The notes: a model not told the origin generated them from the sequence alone. 31,138 nt of DNA from an uncultured Alistipes sp. (GCA_900550375.1 URRP01000029.1:1-31138), one strand, 5' to 3'; counted from the stretch's first letter, positions 14,773-25,000 are shown. Made by a program: numbers and translations.

Positions 14773-15936
14773 ATGATGTGGATGGTACTTTTTCTGATTC
14801 TGCTGCCGCTCGTCGCCGACGGATGGTATTTCCGCCGCCACCGCAGAACGTACCGCTACCGGAGCCTGCTTCTGGCGCTCGTCGCAGCGAGCGATCTGCT
14901 GCCGCTGGCAGGCATTGTCCTTTTTTGGCTGGTACGCGACAACACCTCCGGTGTCATGACAGCGGCCATGTGGATCTTTTTCGCTTATCTGCTGCTCACG
15001 CTACCGCGCATGGCCTACTACGTCGTGCGCGCCTTCGGCAGCGGGCGCGTGACACGTATGCTCGCGCTGCTCGCCGCACTGGGTATGACGGGCGTGCTGA
15101 TTCAGGGTGCTACATCGGGCCGCCGCACGCTGGTCGTGCATCGCGTCGCAGTATACAGCGACCGGCTGCCGGAGGCATTCGACGGGCTGCGCATCGCGCA
15201 ATTCACCGATCTGCATATCGGAACGCTCCTCGATGCAGACAAAGAGATCGGGGCACTGGTCGATTCGCTCAACGCACTGCAACCCGATCTGGTGATCTTC
15301 TGCGGCGATCTGGTCAACATCCGCTATACCGAACTCGACAGCTCGGCCATGCGCCTGCTGGGCGGCATCCGCAGCCGTTACGGAACCTTCTCGATCACGG
15401 GCAACCACGACACGGGCCATTATGTCCGCGATATGCTCTCCCTACCGCCCGAAATGAATATCGCCGCGCTCGTCGAACGCCAACAGGCGATGGGATGGCG
15501 CGTGCTCGGCAACGAGACGGTCTACCTGCGGCGCGGCGACGACTCGATCGCCCTGTCGGGCATCGCCTACGACCGTTCGCTGACCCACCGGCGGCACGAC
15601 CGCACGCTGCCCGGATATGATTTCGGCACGACCTACCGCGGCGTGCCCAAAACGCTTTACAACATCACGGCGGCGCATGTTCCGCAGTTGTGGGAGCAGA
15701 TTCTCGACGCGGGATACGGTGATCTGACCCTCTCGGGACACGTCCACAGTATGCAGTGCAAGATCCGGCTGTTCGGCCGCGCCTTTTCGCCCGCACAACT
15801 GCTGTATCGGCACTGGAGCGGTCCCTACGAAGCGCAGGGGCGGATGCTCTACGTCAACGACGGCATAGGATATGTAGGATTCCCCATGCGGATCGGCGCA
15901 AACCCCGAAATAACCCTGTTCGAATTACGACGATGA
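14773..15936 (+). CDS. Membrane-anchored calcineurin-like metallophosphatase (YkuE type)
   Basis: A 387-residue protein with hydrophobic N-terminal segments (about 3-17, 32-53, 61-85 and 96-112) and a C-terminal metallophosphatase domain. Metal-binding motifs are in order: FTDLHIG (Asp146, His148), FCGDLVN (Asp179), TGNHD (Asn211, His212), AAHVP and SGHVHSMQ. YkuE-like relatives act on membrane lipids or nucleotide-lipid pyrophosphates; this is family inference and the substrate here is unknown. The start at 14773 (a second ATG follows at once) is preferred over 14632 because the -7 box is at 14741. The stop overlaps the next gene by 4 bp (ATGA), indicating translational coupling to the RibD-like gene. 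Confidence 0.88.
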   Translation: MMWMVLFLILLPLVADGWYFRRHRRTYRYRSLLLALVAASDLLPLAGIVLFWLVRDNTSGVMTAAMWIFFAYLLLTLPRMAYYVVRAFGSGRVTRMLALLAALGMTGVLIQGATSGRRTLVVHRVAVYSDRLPEAFDGLRIAQFTDLHIGTLLDADKEIGALVDSLNALQPDLVIFCGDLVNIRYTELDSSAMRLLGGIRSRYGTFSITGNHDTGHYVRDMLSLPPEMNIAALVERQQAMGWRVLGNETVYLRRGDDSIALSGIAYDRSLTHRRHDRTLPGYDFGTTYRGVPKTLYNITAAHVPQLWEQILDAGYGDLTLSGHVHSMQCKIRLFGRAFSPAQLLYRHWSGPYEAQGRMLYVNDGIGYVGFPMRIGANPEITLFELRR

Positions 15937-17033
15937 AAATCTATGCTTCGGTCGCCCTGTCGGGCGATGGCTATATGGACGATCGATCGCCCCGCCGGCT
16001 GATTCTCTCGACGCCCGCCGACTGGCGCGAGGTGATGCGCCTGCGTACGTGGGCCGATGCGATCCTCGTGGGCGCGGAGACGGTACGCCGCGACAATCCG
16101 TCGCTCACCGTGCGCGACGAAGCTCTCCGCACGCAGCGGCTTGCAACCGGCCGACCGGCCGACCCCGTGAAGGTCACGCTGAGCCGTTCGCTGCGGCTCG
16201 ATCCCGCATCGAACTTCTTCACCGCAGGTTCGGGTACACGGATCGTCTTCACCGACAACGCCGCCGCGTCGCCGTTCGAAACGGCGGCCGAGATCGTCCG
16301 CGGCCCCGATCTTTCGGCAGCGCAGATCGTAACGGAACTGGAAAAACGGGGCGTCGAGCGGCTGCTCATCGAGGGCGGGCCGTGTACGCTCGGCCTGTTT
16401 CTGAAGGAGGGGCTGATCGATACGCTGCGCGTGGCGGTCAATTCCGCCGTCCGCGTCGGAGATCCCTGCGCACCCCGCTTCGAAGCGGCATTCGATCCGG
16501 CCGTTCTTCCGCAGGAGCGCCGGCTGCTGGAGGGAATGGAGGTAACGACCTACACGCTGCACCCCGACCGAACGGAGGAGGACCTGCATTATCTGCGACA
16601 GGCCGTCTCCCTGAGCCGCCGTTGCACGCCCTCGGCAACCTCCTACTGCGTGGGAGCGGTCATCGTAACGCACTCGGGCGACGTTTTCACGGGATACTCC
16701 CACGAAACGTCTCCCACACACCACGCCGAGCAGGAGGCGATCCTGAAAGCGACGGCCGCCGGAGCCGATCTGCACGGCGCGAGCATCTACTCTTCGATGG
16801 AACCCTGCTCGACACGCAGCAGCGAACCCGAGAGTTGTTCGGAACTGATCCTGCGCCACGGCTTCTCGCGCACGGTTTTTGCGCTCTACGAACCTTCGTG
16901 TTTCGTATGCTGCGAAGGTGCCGTGCGGCTACGAAAAGGCGGCGTCGAAGTGCGCGTTTACCCGCAATTGGGCAGTGAAGTTCTCGCGGTTAACAGCCAT
17001 CTATGCCGCCGCAAGGAAGAAAAAGTGGACTAA
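15933..17033 (+). CDS. RibD-like protein with reversed domains: reductase then deaminase
   Basis: A 366-residue cytosolic protein. Residues about 1-210 are a RibD C-terminal/dihydrofolate-reductase-like domain: KIYASVALSGDGYMDD, then ADAILVGAETVRRDNPSLTV, and the dinucleotide-binding strand LLIEGGPCTLGLFL. Residues about 215-345 are a cytidine-deaminase-like domain with HAE (His264, Glu266) and PC..C (Cys292, Cys302) for zinc. In standard bacterial RibD, which makes two steps of riboflavin synthesis, the deaminase comes first. The gap between the zinc cysteines is nine residues here and eight in E. coli RibD. The ATG overlaps the preceding stop. It may be a riboflavin enzyme, or act on another pyrimidine or pterin; no rib gene is adjacent. 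Confidence 0.85.
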   Translation: MKIYASVALSGDGYMDDRSPRRLILSTPADWREVMRLRTWADAILVGAETVRRDNPSLTVRDEALRTQRLATGRPADPVKVTLSRSLRLDPASNFFTAGSGTRIVFTDNAAASPFETAAEIVRGPDLSAAQIVTELEKRGVERLLIEGGPCTLGLFLKEGLIDTLRVAVNSAVRVGDPCAPRFEAAFDPAVLPQERRLLEGMEVTTYTLHPDRTEEDLHYLRQAVSLSRRCTPSATSYCVGAVIVTHSGDVFTGYSHETSPTHHAEQEAILKATAAGADLHGASIYSSMEPCSTRSSEPESCSELILRHGFSRTVFALYEPSCFVCCEGAVRLRKGGVEVRVYPQLGSEVLAVNSHLCRRKEEKVD

Positions 17034-17090
17034 ATGGGCTAAAAATGTCCTGTTTGTCTTCTTGTAAATAGATTTGAAGCGGATAATATC

Positions 17091-17098
17091 TATCTTCG
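17091..17098 (+). promoter_or_regulatory. Putative -7 box of the export operon
   Basis: TATCTTCG followed by C, one mismatch to TAnnTTTG, 22 bases before the TolC-like ATG. No TTTG at the standard distance. Confidence 0.4.
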
Positions 17099-17120
17099 CA
17101 ACATCATAAGTACAAAAGAT

Positions 17121-18563
17121 ATGAAAAAAGTCACGTTGGTTATTCTCGCCCTGACGACCGTCATGCAGCTCTTTGCACAGGAGCAGGGGCAGACGCTGTC
17201 GCTGGAAGAGGCTCTCGAAATGACGCTTTCGGACAATCCTGCCATCCAAGCCGCCGAGTTCAACCGCCGCGCCGCCCAGCAGGAACGCCGCGCCGCCATC
17301 GGTCTGCGTATGCCGCAGATCGGCATCACGGGAAGCTATGCCTATCTGGGCAAAGACATTGAAATCGATCTCAATAACATGAAGACGCCGGTTCAGAATC
17401 TCGCCGGTCAGATTCTCCAGAGCGGAATGATTCCGTCGGAGTACATTCCCTCCATCTCGCAGATACTGAGCGGAGCGATGACGGCCAACTGGGCGCTCCC
17501 GCTTCAGGATCGCAGTCTGGGATTCGTCGGCGGCGACGTGACGGTTCCGCTGTGGATGGGCGGCAAGATCAACGCCGCCAACAGAGCTGCTCGCATCAAC
17601 GAACAGACGGCCCGTTCGCAGGGGATTCAGCAGCGCAACGCGCTGGTCTCGGAACTCGTCGAGCGTTACTACGGACTGGCGCTCGCGCGGCAGGTCGTCG
17701 TTGTGCGGCAGCAGGTAGTGGACGGCGTGCGCAAGCACCTCGAAGACGCTACGGCACTCGAAGCGCAGGGAATGATCTCACGCAGCGAGAAGCTCTACGT
17801 CGAATTCAAGATGTCAGAGGCCGAACGCGACTTGCAAAACGCTCAATCGCAAGTCGCCACGATCGCCAGTGCACTGAACAGCACGGTGGGCAAGGAGGGC
17901 GACTACCTGCCCGTGACGGCCATGTTCATGCTCGGACGCATCGAACCGCTCGACTATTTCCAGACGCTGGCCTCCGAACGCAATCCGCTGCTCAACCAAG
18001 TCGAGCAGAAACGCCGGCTGGCCTACGAAGGGGTACGCGCGCAGCGCTCGTCGTTCCTGCCGCAGGTGGTGGCCATGGGCGGCGTATCGTTCTACGACTA
18101 TCAGGTCGCCAAGATGCTGCCGCGCTGGGCGGTAGGCGTCGGAGTGAACTTCAAGCTCTTCGACGGTCTGAACCGCGAGTACAAATACTCGGCGGCCAAG
18201 CAGACCGTGCGTCGCGTCGAAGCGTTGCAGACCAAAGCGGGCAGCGATATCTCGGTGCTCGTCGAGAAGCTCTACAACCAGATGGAGAACTACCGCACGC
18301 AGATGGCCTCGATCGAGGCTTCACTCGCCTTCGCCGAAGAGTATCTCAAGACCAAGAACGCGGCGTTTCTGGAGGGGATGAGTTCGTCGACCGACCTGAT
18401 CGACGCCGAGCTGAACCTCGCCAAGGTGAAGACCGAGCGCATCGAGGCCGCCTATCGGTACGACGTATTGTTAGCGCAGCTGCTCGAAGCGGCCGGGGTC
18501 AGCAACGAATTTACCGCCTATATGCGTCGGCAGGACACCCGTCACATCACGTTCGAGAAATAG
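17121..18563 (+). CDS. TolC-family outer-membrane channel
   Basis: A 480-residue outer-membrane efflux duct, first gene of the export operon. A signal peptide covers about 1-20 (MKKVTLVILALTTVMQLFAQ). The mature part shows the repeated helical hairpin layout of the family: LSLEEALEMTLSDNPAIQAAE near the start, long amphipathic helices rich in Ala, Gln and Glu, and a second repeat starting around 290 (NPLLNQVEQKRRLAYEGVRA) with ARWAVGVGVNFKLFDG-like strand segments. The trimer would form a tunnel across the periplasm and dock with the HlyD-type adaptor encoded 16 bp downstream. No lipobox is seen. The exported compound is unknown. Confidence 0.92.
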   Translation: MKKVTLVILALTTVMQLFAQEQGQTLSLEEALEMTLSDNPAIQAAEFNRRAAQQERRAAIGLRMPQIGITGSYAYLGKDIEIDLNNMKTPVQNLAGQILQSGMIPSEYIPSISQILSGAMTANWALPLQDRSLGFVGGDVTVPLWMGGKINAANRAARINEQTARSQGIQQRNALVSELVERYYGLALARQVVVVRQQVVDGVRKHLEDATALEAQGMISRSEKLYVEFKMSEAERDLQNAQSQVATIASALNSTVGKEGDYLPVTAMFMLGRIEPLDYFQTLASERNPLLNQVEQKRRLAYEGVRAQRSSFLPQVVAMGGVSFYDYQVAKMLPRWAVGVGVNFKLFDGLNREYKYSAAKQTVRRVEALQTKAGSDISVLVEKLYNQMENYRTQMASIEASLAFAEEYLKTKNAAFLEGMSSSTDLIDAELNLAKVKTERIEAAYRYDVLLAQLLEAAGVSNEFTAYMRRQDTRHITFEK

Positions 18564-18579
18564 TAAAAATAAAAAAGAT

Positions 18580-19566
18580 ATGAAGAAGAAAAACATCATC
18601 GCAGTCATTGTCGCCGTCGTCGTCATTATCGTGGCGGTCGTATTGGTGAGCCGCTATCTGAAAGCCAAGACGCCGACCCTTCTTCAGGGTACGACGGAGT
18701 GTACGACCTACAAGGCTTCGTCGAAGATCGCCGGCCGCATCGTCGATATGAAGGTCGAGCAGGGACAGCATGTGGAGCGCGGCGAGGTACTTTATACGCT
18801 CTCGACACCCGAACTCGACGCCAAGCTGGCGCAGGCCGAAGCGGTCAAGAGCGCCGCATCGGCAATCGACCAGAAGGTGCTCTCCGGCGCCCGCGTGCAG
18901 CAGATTGAAGCGGCACTCAATATGTGGCAGCAGGCGCAGGCAGGCCGCGAACTGGCCAAGAAGACCTTCGAACGCGTGAAGGCCCTCTATGAACAGGGCG
19001 TCGTGCCGGCGCAGAAGTTCGACGAGGCGCAGGCACAGTACAATGCCATGACCGCGACCGCCTCGGCCGCCAAAGCGCAGTACGATCTGGCCGTCGACGG
19101 CGCCTCGAAAGAGGAGAAAGCCGCCGCCGCTGCACAGGTACGTCAGGCCGCAGGCGTCGTCTCGGAGGTGGAGAGTTACCTGAGCGACGCAATGGTCTAT
19201 TCGCCCGTGACAGGTGAAATCTCGACGATCATCGCCGAGCAGGGCGAGCTGGTGGGCAGCGGGTATCCCGTAGTCGCCATTCTCGATATGAGCGATATGT
19301 GGGTGACATTCAACATCAAGGAGACGCTGATGCCCAAGATCAAGATGGGTAAACAGCTGCGCGGCTATGTGCCTGCACTCGGCCACAACGTCGATTTCCA
19401 TATCACCTATATCGCTCCGCAGGCCGATTTCGCCACGTGGGCCGCAACGCGCACACAGGGCGGTTTCGACATCCGCACCTTTGCGGTCAAGGCCAAGCCG
19501 CTGAACGCGGAGGAGGGGATGCGCCCCGGTATGAGCGTTATCGTCGATTGGGACGAAATCGAGTAG
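18580..19566 (+). CDS. HlyD-family membrane fusion protein
   Basis: A 328-residue periplasmic adaptor anchored by one N-terminal transmembrane helix (about 5-26, IIAVIVAVVVIIVAVVLVS). Next come the first lipoyl half (SSKIAGRIVDMKVEQGQHV, near 47-65), a long alpha-helical hairpin (about 80-200) that carries the TolC contacts, the second lipoyl half (AMVYSPVTGEISTIIAEQGE) and a beta-barrel domain with MWVTFNIKET. The pattern is like YbhG/EmrA adaptors. It joins the inner-membrane permeases encoded downstream to the TolC-type channel encoded upstream. Spacing is 16 and 13 bp, so one transcript is likely. Confidence 0.92.
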   Translation: MKKKNIIAVIVAVVVIIVAVVLVSRYLKAKTPTLLQGTTECTTYKASSKIAGRIVDMKVEQGQHVERGEVLYTLSTPELDAKLAQAEAVKSAASAIDQKVLSGARVQQIEAALNMWQQAQAGRELAKKTFERVKALYEQGVVPAQKFDEAQAQYNAMTATASAAKAQYDLAVDGASKEEKAAAAAQVRQAAGVVSEVESYLSDAMVYSPVTGEISTIIAEQGELVGSGYPVVAILDMSDMWVTFNIKETLMPKIKMGKQLRGYVPALGHNVDFHITYIAPQADFATWAATRTQGGFDIRTFAVKAKPLNAEEGMRPGMSVIVDWDEIE

Positions 19567-19579
19567 CGGGAGACGAGCC

Positions 19580-20758
19580 ATGCGCAACTACTTCAAAGAG
19601 ACCGATCTGGTCATGCGGCGCGAACTGCGGCGCATCGCCCGTCAGCCCATGTACTGGGTGCTGATGGTGGTGCTGCCCGTGATTTCGTTCGCCTTTTTCG
19701 CCGTCATTTTCGAGAGAGGTGTCGCCCGCAATATCCCGATCGCCGTGCTGGACGAAGACCATACGACGCTGTCGCGCAAGGTGACGCAGATGATCGACGA
19801 CACCCCGACGGCAATGGTCTCCTATGAGGTGCAAAGCATGGAGGAGGCCGAACGATTGATGCGCGAAGGGCGAATTTCGGCCATCGTCCATATTCCGGCA
19901 TTCTTCGAGAAGAATATCCTCAGCAATAGCCAGACCCATATCGAAAGCTCGGTGAGCGGGACGAACATCACCGTCAACGGCCTGCTGTCGAAAGACCTGC
20001 AAACGGCCGTAACGACCTTTCAGGCAGGCGTCCAGCTGCAACTGCTCATGAAGCAGGGGCTGACCGAGAAACAGGCGATGGCACAGATCGTCCCTGTGCG
20101 TTTCGTGAAACACGTATTATTCAATCCCTACATCAATTACAGCTATTACCTCTCGCCGAGCTTCATGCCCATGATGCTGATGATCTTCGCCATGCTGGTG
20201 ACCATTTTCGCCATCGGCACCGAGCTGAAGTACGGCACGGCACGGCAGTGGCTCGACACGGCAGGCGGATCGGTGCTCTCGGCACTCGTCGGGAAGATGC
20301 TGCCGCTGATCGGCATGATGCTGCTCATGACGCTCATGATGTTCGTGATTCTCTTCAAGATCGTCGGAGTGCCTCTGCACGGCAGCCTTACGGCGCTGCT
20401 ATTCGGCTGTATGTTGTTCATTTTGGCCTATATGGCCATCGGGGTGCTGATTATCACGCTGTTGAGCAACCTGCGTCTGTCGCTTTCGATCGGCGGCGGC
20501 TACTCGGTGCTGGCCTTTACCTTTTCGGGACTCACCTTCCCGATGATGGCTATGTATCCGTGGGTGCAGGCGTTCAGCAAGATCTTTCCCTTCACGTTCT
20601 ACACCGACATTTTCATCGATCAGGCGCTGCGCGGCGCTCCAGTCATCGATTCGCTGTGGGATATGGGGTATATCGCGCTCTTCATCGTGCTGCCGATGCT
20701 CTGCCTGCCGCGCCTGCGCGAAATCTGTACCAATGAAAAATACTGGGGGAGGATGTAG
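19580..20758 (+). CDS. ABC-2 type export permease, first of two
   Basis: A 392-residue inner-membrane permease of the ABC2_membrane_3 (YbhS/YbhR-like) family. One transmembrane helix at about 21-40 is followed by a large extracytoplasmic domain (about 45-185), then five or six helices: FMPMMLMIFAMLVTIFAIG, LPLIGMMLLMTLMMFVILF, LLFGCMLFILAYMAIGVLI, LSIGGGYSVLAFTFSGLTF and YIALFIVLPMLCL. It pairs with the homologous permease encoded 2 bp downstream to make a heterodimer. No ATP-binding subunit is encoded in the operon, so the energy source must be supplied in trans or be different. Substrate unknown. Confidence 0.9.
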   Translation: MRNYFKETDLVMRRELRRIARQPMYWVLMVVLPVISFAFFAVIFERGVARNIPIAVLDEDHTTLSRKVTQMIDDTPTAMVSYEVQSMEEAERLMREGRISAIVHIPAFFEKNILSNSQTHIESSVSGTNITVNGLLSKDLQTAVTTFQAGVQLQLLMKQGLTEKQAMAQIVPVRFVKHVLFNPYINYSYYLSPSFMPMMLMIFAMLVTIFAIGTELKYGTARQWLDTAGGSVLSALVGKMLPLIGMMLLMTLMMFVILFKIVGVPLHGSLTALLFGCMLFILAYMAIGVLIITLLSNLRLSLSIGGGYSVLAFTFSGLTFPMMAMYPWVQAFSKIFPFTFYTDIFIDQALRGAPVIDSLWDMGYIALFIVLPMLCLPRLREICTNEKYWGRM

Positions 20759-20760
20759 CG

Positions 20761-21972
20761 ATGAAACGAATCAAAGAGATACTGCAAGCCTACCGGATCG
20801 AATTCGCTTCGGTCATACACAATGAATACAAGGCCGTTTTCACCGACGGAGGCGTTCTGCTGGTGATGGTACTGGCCATCTTCATCTACTCGACGCTCTA
20901 TGCGTCGGCATACGCTCCCGAAGTGCTGCGCAACATCCCGATCGGCGTGATCGACGAGAGCCAGACTCCGTCGAGCCGCGAACTGATCCGCACCTTCGAC
21001 GCGGGCCCCAATACCTATGTAGCTTATGAACCGGACGGCATGGAAGAGGCCAAGGATCTCTTCTTCGCCCGCAAGATTTACGGCGTGGTCTACATTCCGA
21101 AGGATTACGAGAAGCAGCTGCTGGGCGTTTCGTCGGCCGCCGTGTCGCTCTATGTCGACGCCAGCTATTTTCTCATGTACCGGCAGGTATTCCAAGAGCT
21201 GGTGACAGGCATCGGACAGACAGGGGCGATGGTACAATTCCAGCGCCTGATCGCCAAGGGTGCCGACATTCCGCAGGCGACGGCCACGACGCAGCCGGTC
21301 ATCTATCAGTCGCACAACCTCTTCATTCCCTATCTGGGGTACGGATCGTTCATCATGCCGGCGATCATCATCGTCATCATCCAGCAGACGCTCCTGATCG
21401 GCATCGGTATGATCGGCGGTACGTGGCGCGAGTTCGGTCTCTACCGGAAACTGATCCCCGTCAACTGCAAACGCATGTACACGCTCCCCATCGTGCTGGG
21501 CAAGGCGCTGGTCTACCTCTCGATCTATGCCGTCACGCTGCTCTACATCATGACGGTGCATTACAAGCTGTTCCACTATCCCTCGAACGGCTCGACAGAA
21601 GCCGTCATCGGCTTCCTCATTCCTTATCTGCTGGCCTGCATCATGATGGGAATCGCCATTTCGACGCTGTTCCGCTACCGCGAACAGTCGCTGCTGTTCC
21701 TCTTCTGGACCTCGATCCCCATTTTGCTGCTCAGCGGCGCCTCGTTCCCGCGCGAAGCGATTCCCGAATGGCTCTACACGCTGGGGCAGATTTTCCCCAG
21801 CAGCAGCGGCGTCAACGCCTTCATCCGAATCCGAACGATGGGAGCTTCATTGCAGGAGGTGATGCCCGAACTTCGGATACTATGGGCGCAGGTCATCGTC
21901 TACGGCGGATTGGCCTGCATCGGCATCCACGTGCTTCTGACGCGCCGGAAGCAAAACGAGGAAGGACAATAG
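20761..21972 (+). CDS. ABC-2 type export permease, second of two
   Basis: A 403-residue paralogue of the preceding permease, with the same layout: one helix near 33-52 (GVLLVMVLAIFIYSTLYASA), an extracytoplasmic domain starting RNIPIGVIDESQTPSSREL that aligns with RNIPIAVLDEDHTTLSRKV of its neighbour, and C-terminal helices from about 200 (SFIMPAIIIVIIQQTLLIG). It is the last gene of the TolC-HlyD-permease-permease operon and is followed by a bidirectional terminator. No Walker motifs are present. A role in heterodimeric export is inferred from the gene pair and the shared extracytoplasmic domain; no substrate can be named. Confidence 0.9.
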   Translation: MKRIKEILQAYRIEFASVIHNEYKAVFTDGGVLLVMVLAIFIYSTLYASAYAPEVLRNIPIGVIDESQTPSSRELIRTFDAGPNTYVAYEPDGMEEAKDLFFARKIYGVVYIPKDYEKQLLGVSSAAVSLYVDASYFLMYRQVFQELVTGIGQTGAMVQFQRLIAKGADIPQATATTQPVIYQSHNLFIPYLGYGSFIMPAIIIVIIQQTLLIGIGMIGGTWREFGLYRKLIPVNCKRMYTLPIVLGKALVYLSIYAVTLLYIMTVHYKLFHYPSNGSTEAVIGFLIPYLLACIMMGIAISTLFRYREQSLLFLFWTSIPILLLSGASFPREAIPEWLYTLGQIFPSSSGVNAFIRIRTMGASLQEVMPELRILWAQVIVYGGLACIGIHVLLTRRKQNEEGQ

Positions 21973-22002
21973 CCGCTCCAGCTTCACGAAGCCTCCCCCG
22001 AA

Positions 22003-22050
22003 AATAAAAACGCCTCTGTTGCAACCAATTGCAATAGAGACATTTTTATT
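22003..22050. terminator. Bidirectional terminator between the export operon and the TonB-receptor-like gene
   Basis: Stem CTCTGTTGCAA/TTGCAATAGAG (11 bp with one G-T pair), loop CCAA, flanked on both sides by AATAAAAA and ATTTTTATT. Confidence 0.88.
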
Positions 22051-22086
22051 AAAGACTGAACTGTCCTCTTTTCAATCGGAAGCAGA

Positions 22087-25000
22087 TCAGAACATCGGGC
22101 CTCTTCCTCCGCCGCCCGGAGGAGGTCCCATCGGCGGCCGGCCGGAACTGCGGCTTCTGCCGGTCGACTCCACGCCATCGTAATCCTTGATATTTTTGGA
22201 ACCGCGTTTGCCGAAATTACGCAGATTATACACGAACTGCACGGTATAGTAGCGGCCGATCACGCTGTTGATCGAATTCTGGGTATACCCCGACCCTGTC
22301 GTACGCGAGAAGGCCGTATTCTGGTTGAAGAGGTCATTGACGCCGACCATCACCTCGCCCCGACGGTTGCGGAAGACCTTTTTGCCCAGATAGACGTTGC
22401 ACAACACGTAGGAGTTGTCGTACTCGTTCGTGAAACCGATATTCTGCTGGTAGGAGACGTTGCCCGTGAAGGTGAAGGTCTTCAAGAAGATGAACTTCAT
22501 CGCCGCGGTAGCCACATGGTTGAAATAGCGGTTCTTGTTGTCCGCGTCATTGACGACCAGCGAGTTCTTGGCAATGTTGTAGGCCCCGTGCCACGAAAGG
22601 GTGAAATCGATATTTTCGGAAATGTTACTGCCCAGCACGGCACGGAAATCGTAGCTCATGCGGCTGGCGTCGTTGCGCTCGCCGCCGACGATCTCGCCGT
22701 TGTCCAGATAGACGCTGCCGTCGGTCGCCTTGCGTGCCACCAGCGTCGGCGAGATCGTATAGTTGACGCCCGCCATCACGTTGAGGTTGCTCTTGAGGAA
22801 CGAAACGGGAAGTCCATAGCTCAGATGCGTGCGCATATTCCAGTATCCGTCCATATTGGTATAGGTCGAATAGGTGTGCGGATTATAGGTCTTGGTCTCG
22901 GGATTGCCGCTGTCATCAGTCTCTCCGGTCGGAACCTCCACCTCGACGTCGTAGGCCATACTCGACGTAATGTAATTCGACGTATTCTGCATCGAGAACA
23001 TCCACATGAACGTCCGGCCTTTTTCGACGTTGGAGTTCGTATAATGGAACCGCACGTTGTTCGAGTAGGAGGGGCGCAGGTTGGGATTACCCTTGGAGAT
23101 GCTCTGCGCATTGGAGATGTCGTAAACATTCTGCAACTCGCCGATGTTCGGATTGTCGGTCGAAGAGTTGATGAACAGCCGGATCGAATTCTCCTTGTTG
23201 ATGTTGAGCTGTCCCATCAGGAAGTAGGTGAAGTTGTTGAAACCCTGCGACATTTGCGAATCTTCGCCGGCACCCATGACCTTCGTCGCCGAAAGCACCT
23301 CGCCCGTCAGCTGGGCATGTTGGTAGGCGACATTGGCCACGAAACGGTTCTTGCCCTTAACGATGCGGAAACCCGGGCCGATGCGCTGCGTGAGATAGCC
23401 CGTATTGGACGATTGCGACAAACTCGGATCGGGCTGTATACCGGTCGTATCGAACTGGTCGTTCTCCGTCACATAGACCTTTTTATCGCTCTCCTGATAA
23501 TCGTAGGCCACACGGTATTGCAGACTCAGCTGCGCATACTGCGAAACAGGTTCGGTATAGGTCACCTCGCCGCGCAGGTTGTAGTTGAACGACGGCGAAT
23601 GCGCCCGCTGGTAACGCAGCAGCAGGGTATCGCTCACGGCGTCGATCAAATCGGGATCGATTACTCTCGCCTGATTCGAGTAGCTGTTCGTATCCCCTTC
23701 GTTATTGCGGTAACGAACGTTGCCGTCGAGCGTCAGCGTGCGGCCCGCCTTTCCCAATTTCGTCCGGTAGGAGAGGTACTGGTTCAGATTGAGACCCGTG
23801 CGGTCGCCGTTGCTGAAATTCCGCACTACGCGGTAGCCGCTCTCGCCGAACTGGTGGCCGTTGGTCATGCTGTACGGATCGTAGCTCTGGAAACTGAGTC
23901 CCGTTCGCGACATCAGCGACTGATTCTCCGAAATGCGCCATTCGAGACGGGCATTGAGGCGGTGATTTCCGTTCGTATTGTTCGAATATCCGTTCTTATG
24001 CAGGGTATCGAGAGGCGAAGGGTCTTCGTACCACTTGTCCACCGTCGAATAGTTCTTGGTCGTCGTGCGATTGAAGAAATAGCTGGCCTGCAACGTCACC
24101 TTCTCCCGCCGGCCGGTCTTTCCCCAGCTGTCGGAATAGTTGATACCGAAGGAATTGACTGAGGCAACGCCGCTCTGCGGCCGCACCATCAGCGCACCCA
24201 CGCCGCCGCCACGTCCCGAAGAGCCGCCCGACACCCCCAGAATATCTTCGAACGAGAAATTCTGCTGGTTGACGTTGTTGAACAGTCCGATCACCGACAC
24301 GCGGCTCGAACCGTGAAACAGATTGACGTTGCCGCCCACGTTGTACTTGTGGTTCGACGTCGTACCTTCGGTCTCGGGCTGATAGCCGTAGCCGGCGTAG
24401 ACCTTGCCGAACTGTCCCTGACGCATATTGGGCTTCGTGACGATGTTGAGTGCTTTGTACCCCTCACCATCGTCCATCCCCGAGAACTCGGCCGCATCGC
24501 TCAGTTTGTCGTAGACCTCGACCTTGTCGACCGCCTGTGCCGGCAGCGACTTGATCGCCGAGGTCACATCCTCGCCGAAGAACTCCTTGCCGTCGACGAA
24601 GACCTTCTTCACGGTTTCGCCCTGCGCCTCGACCGCGCCGTCGGTGATGGTGATTCCCGGCATCTTCTTGAGCAGTCCCTCGACATCGGCGTCGGCCGTC
24701 ACCTTGAAGGCGCCGGCATTGTAGCTCACCGTGTCGCCCTTCTGCGACGTGCGCATCGACTTCACCTCCTTGACCACGGCTTCGATCTGGGTCGACGAAG
24801 GCGCCAGCTCGAGCGTACCGAGCGACTTCTTAGCCGCCGAAAGCTTCAGCTCCCGTTCGAGCGTCTCATACCCCAAAAACGAAATGGAGACCTTATAGGT
24901 GCCATAGGGAACCGTCGCCTCGATACGTCCCCGATACCCCGTCGTGAAATAACGTTTCTCGGCCGTCGTATTTGCCGGTGCGAACTCCACGACAGCGCCC

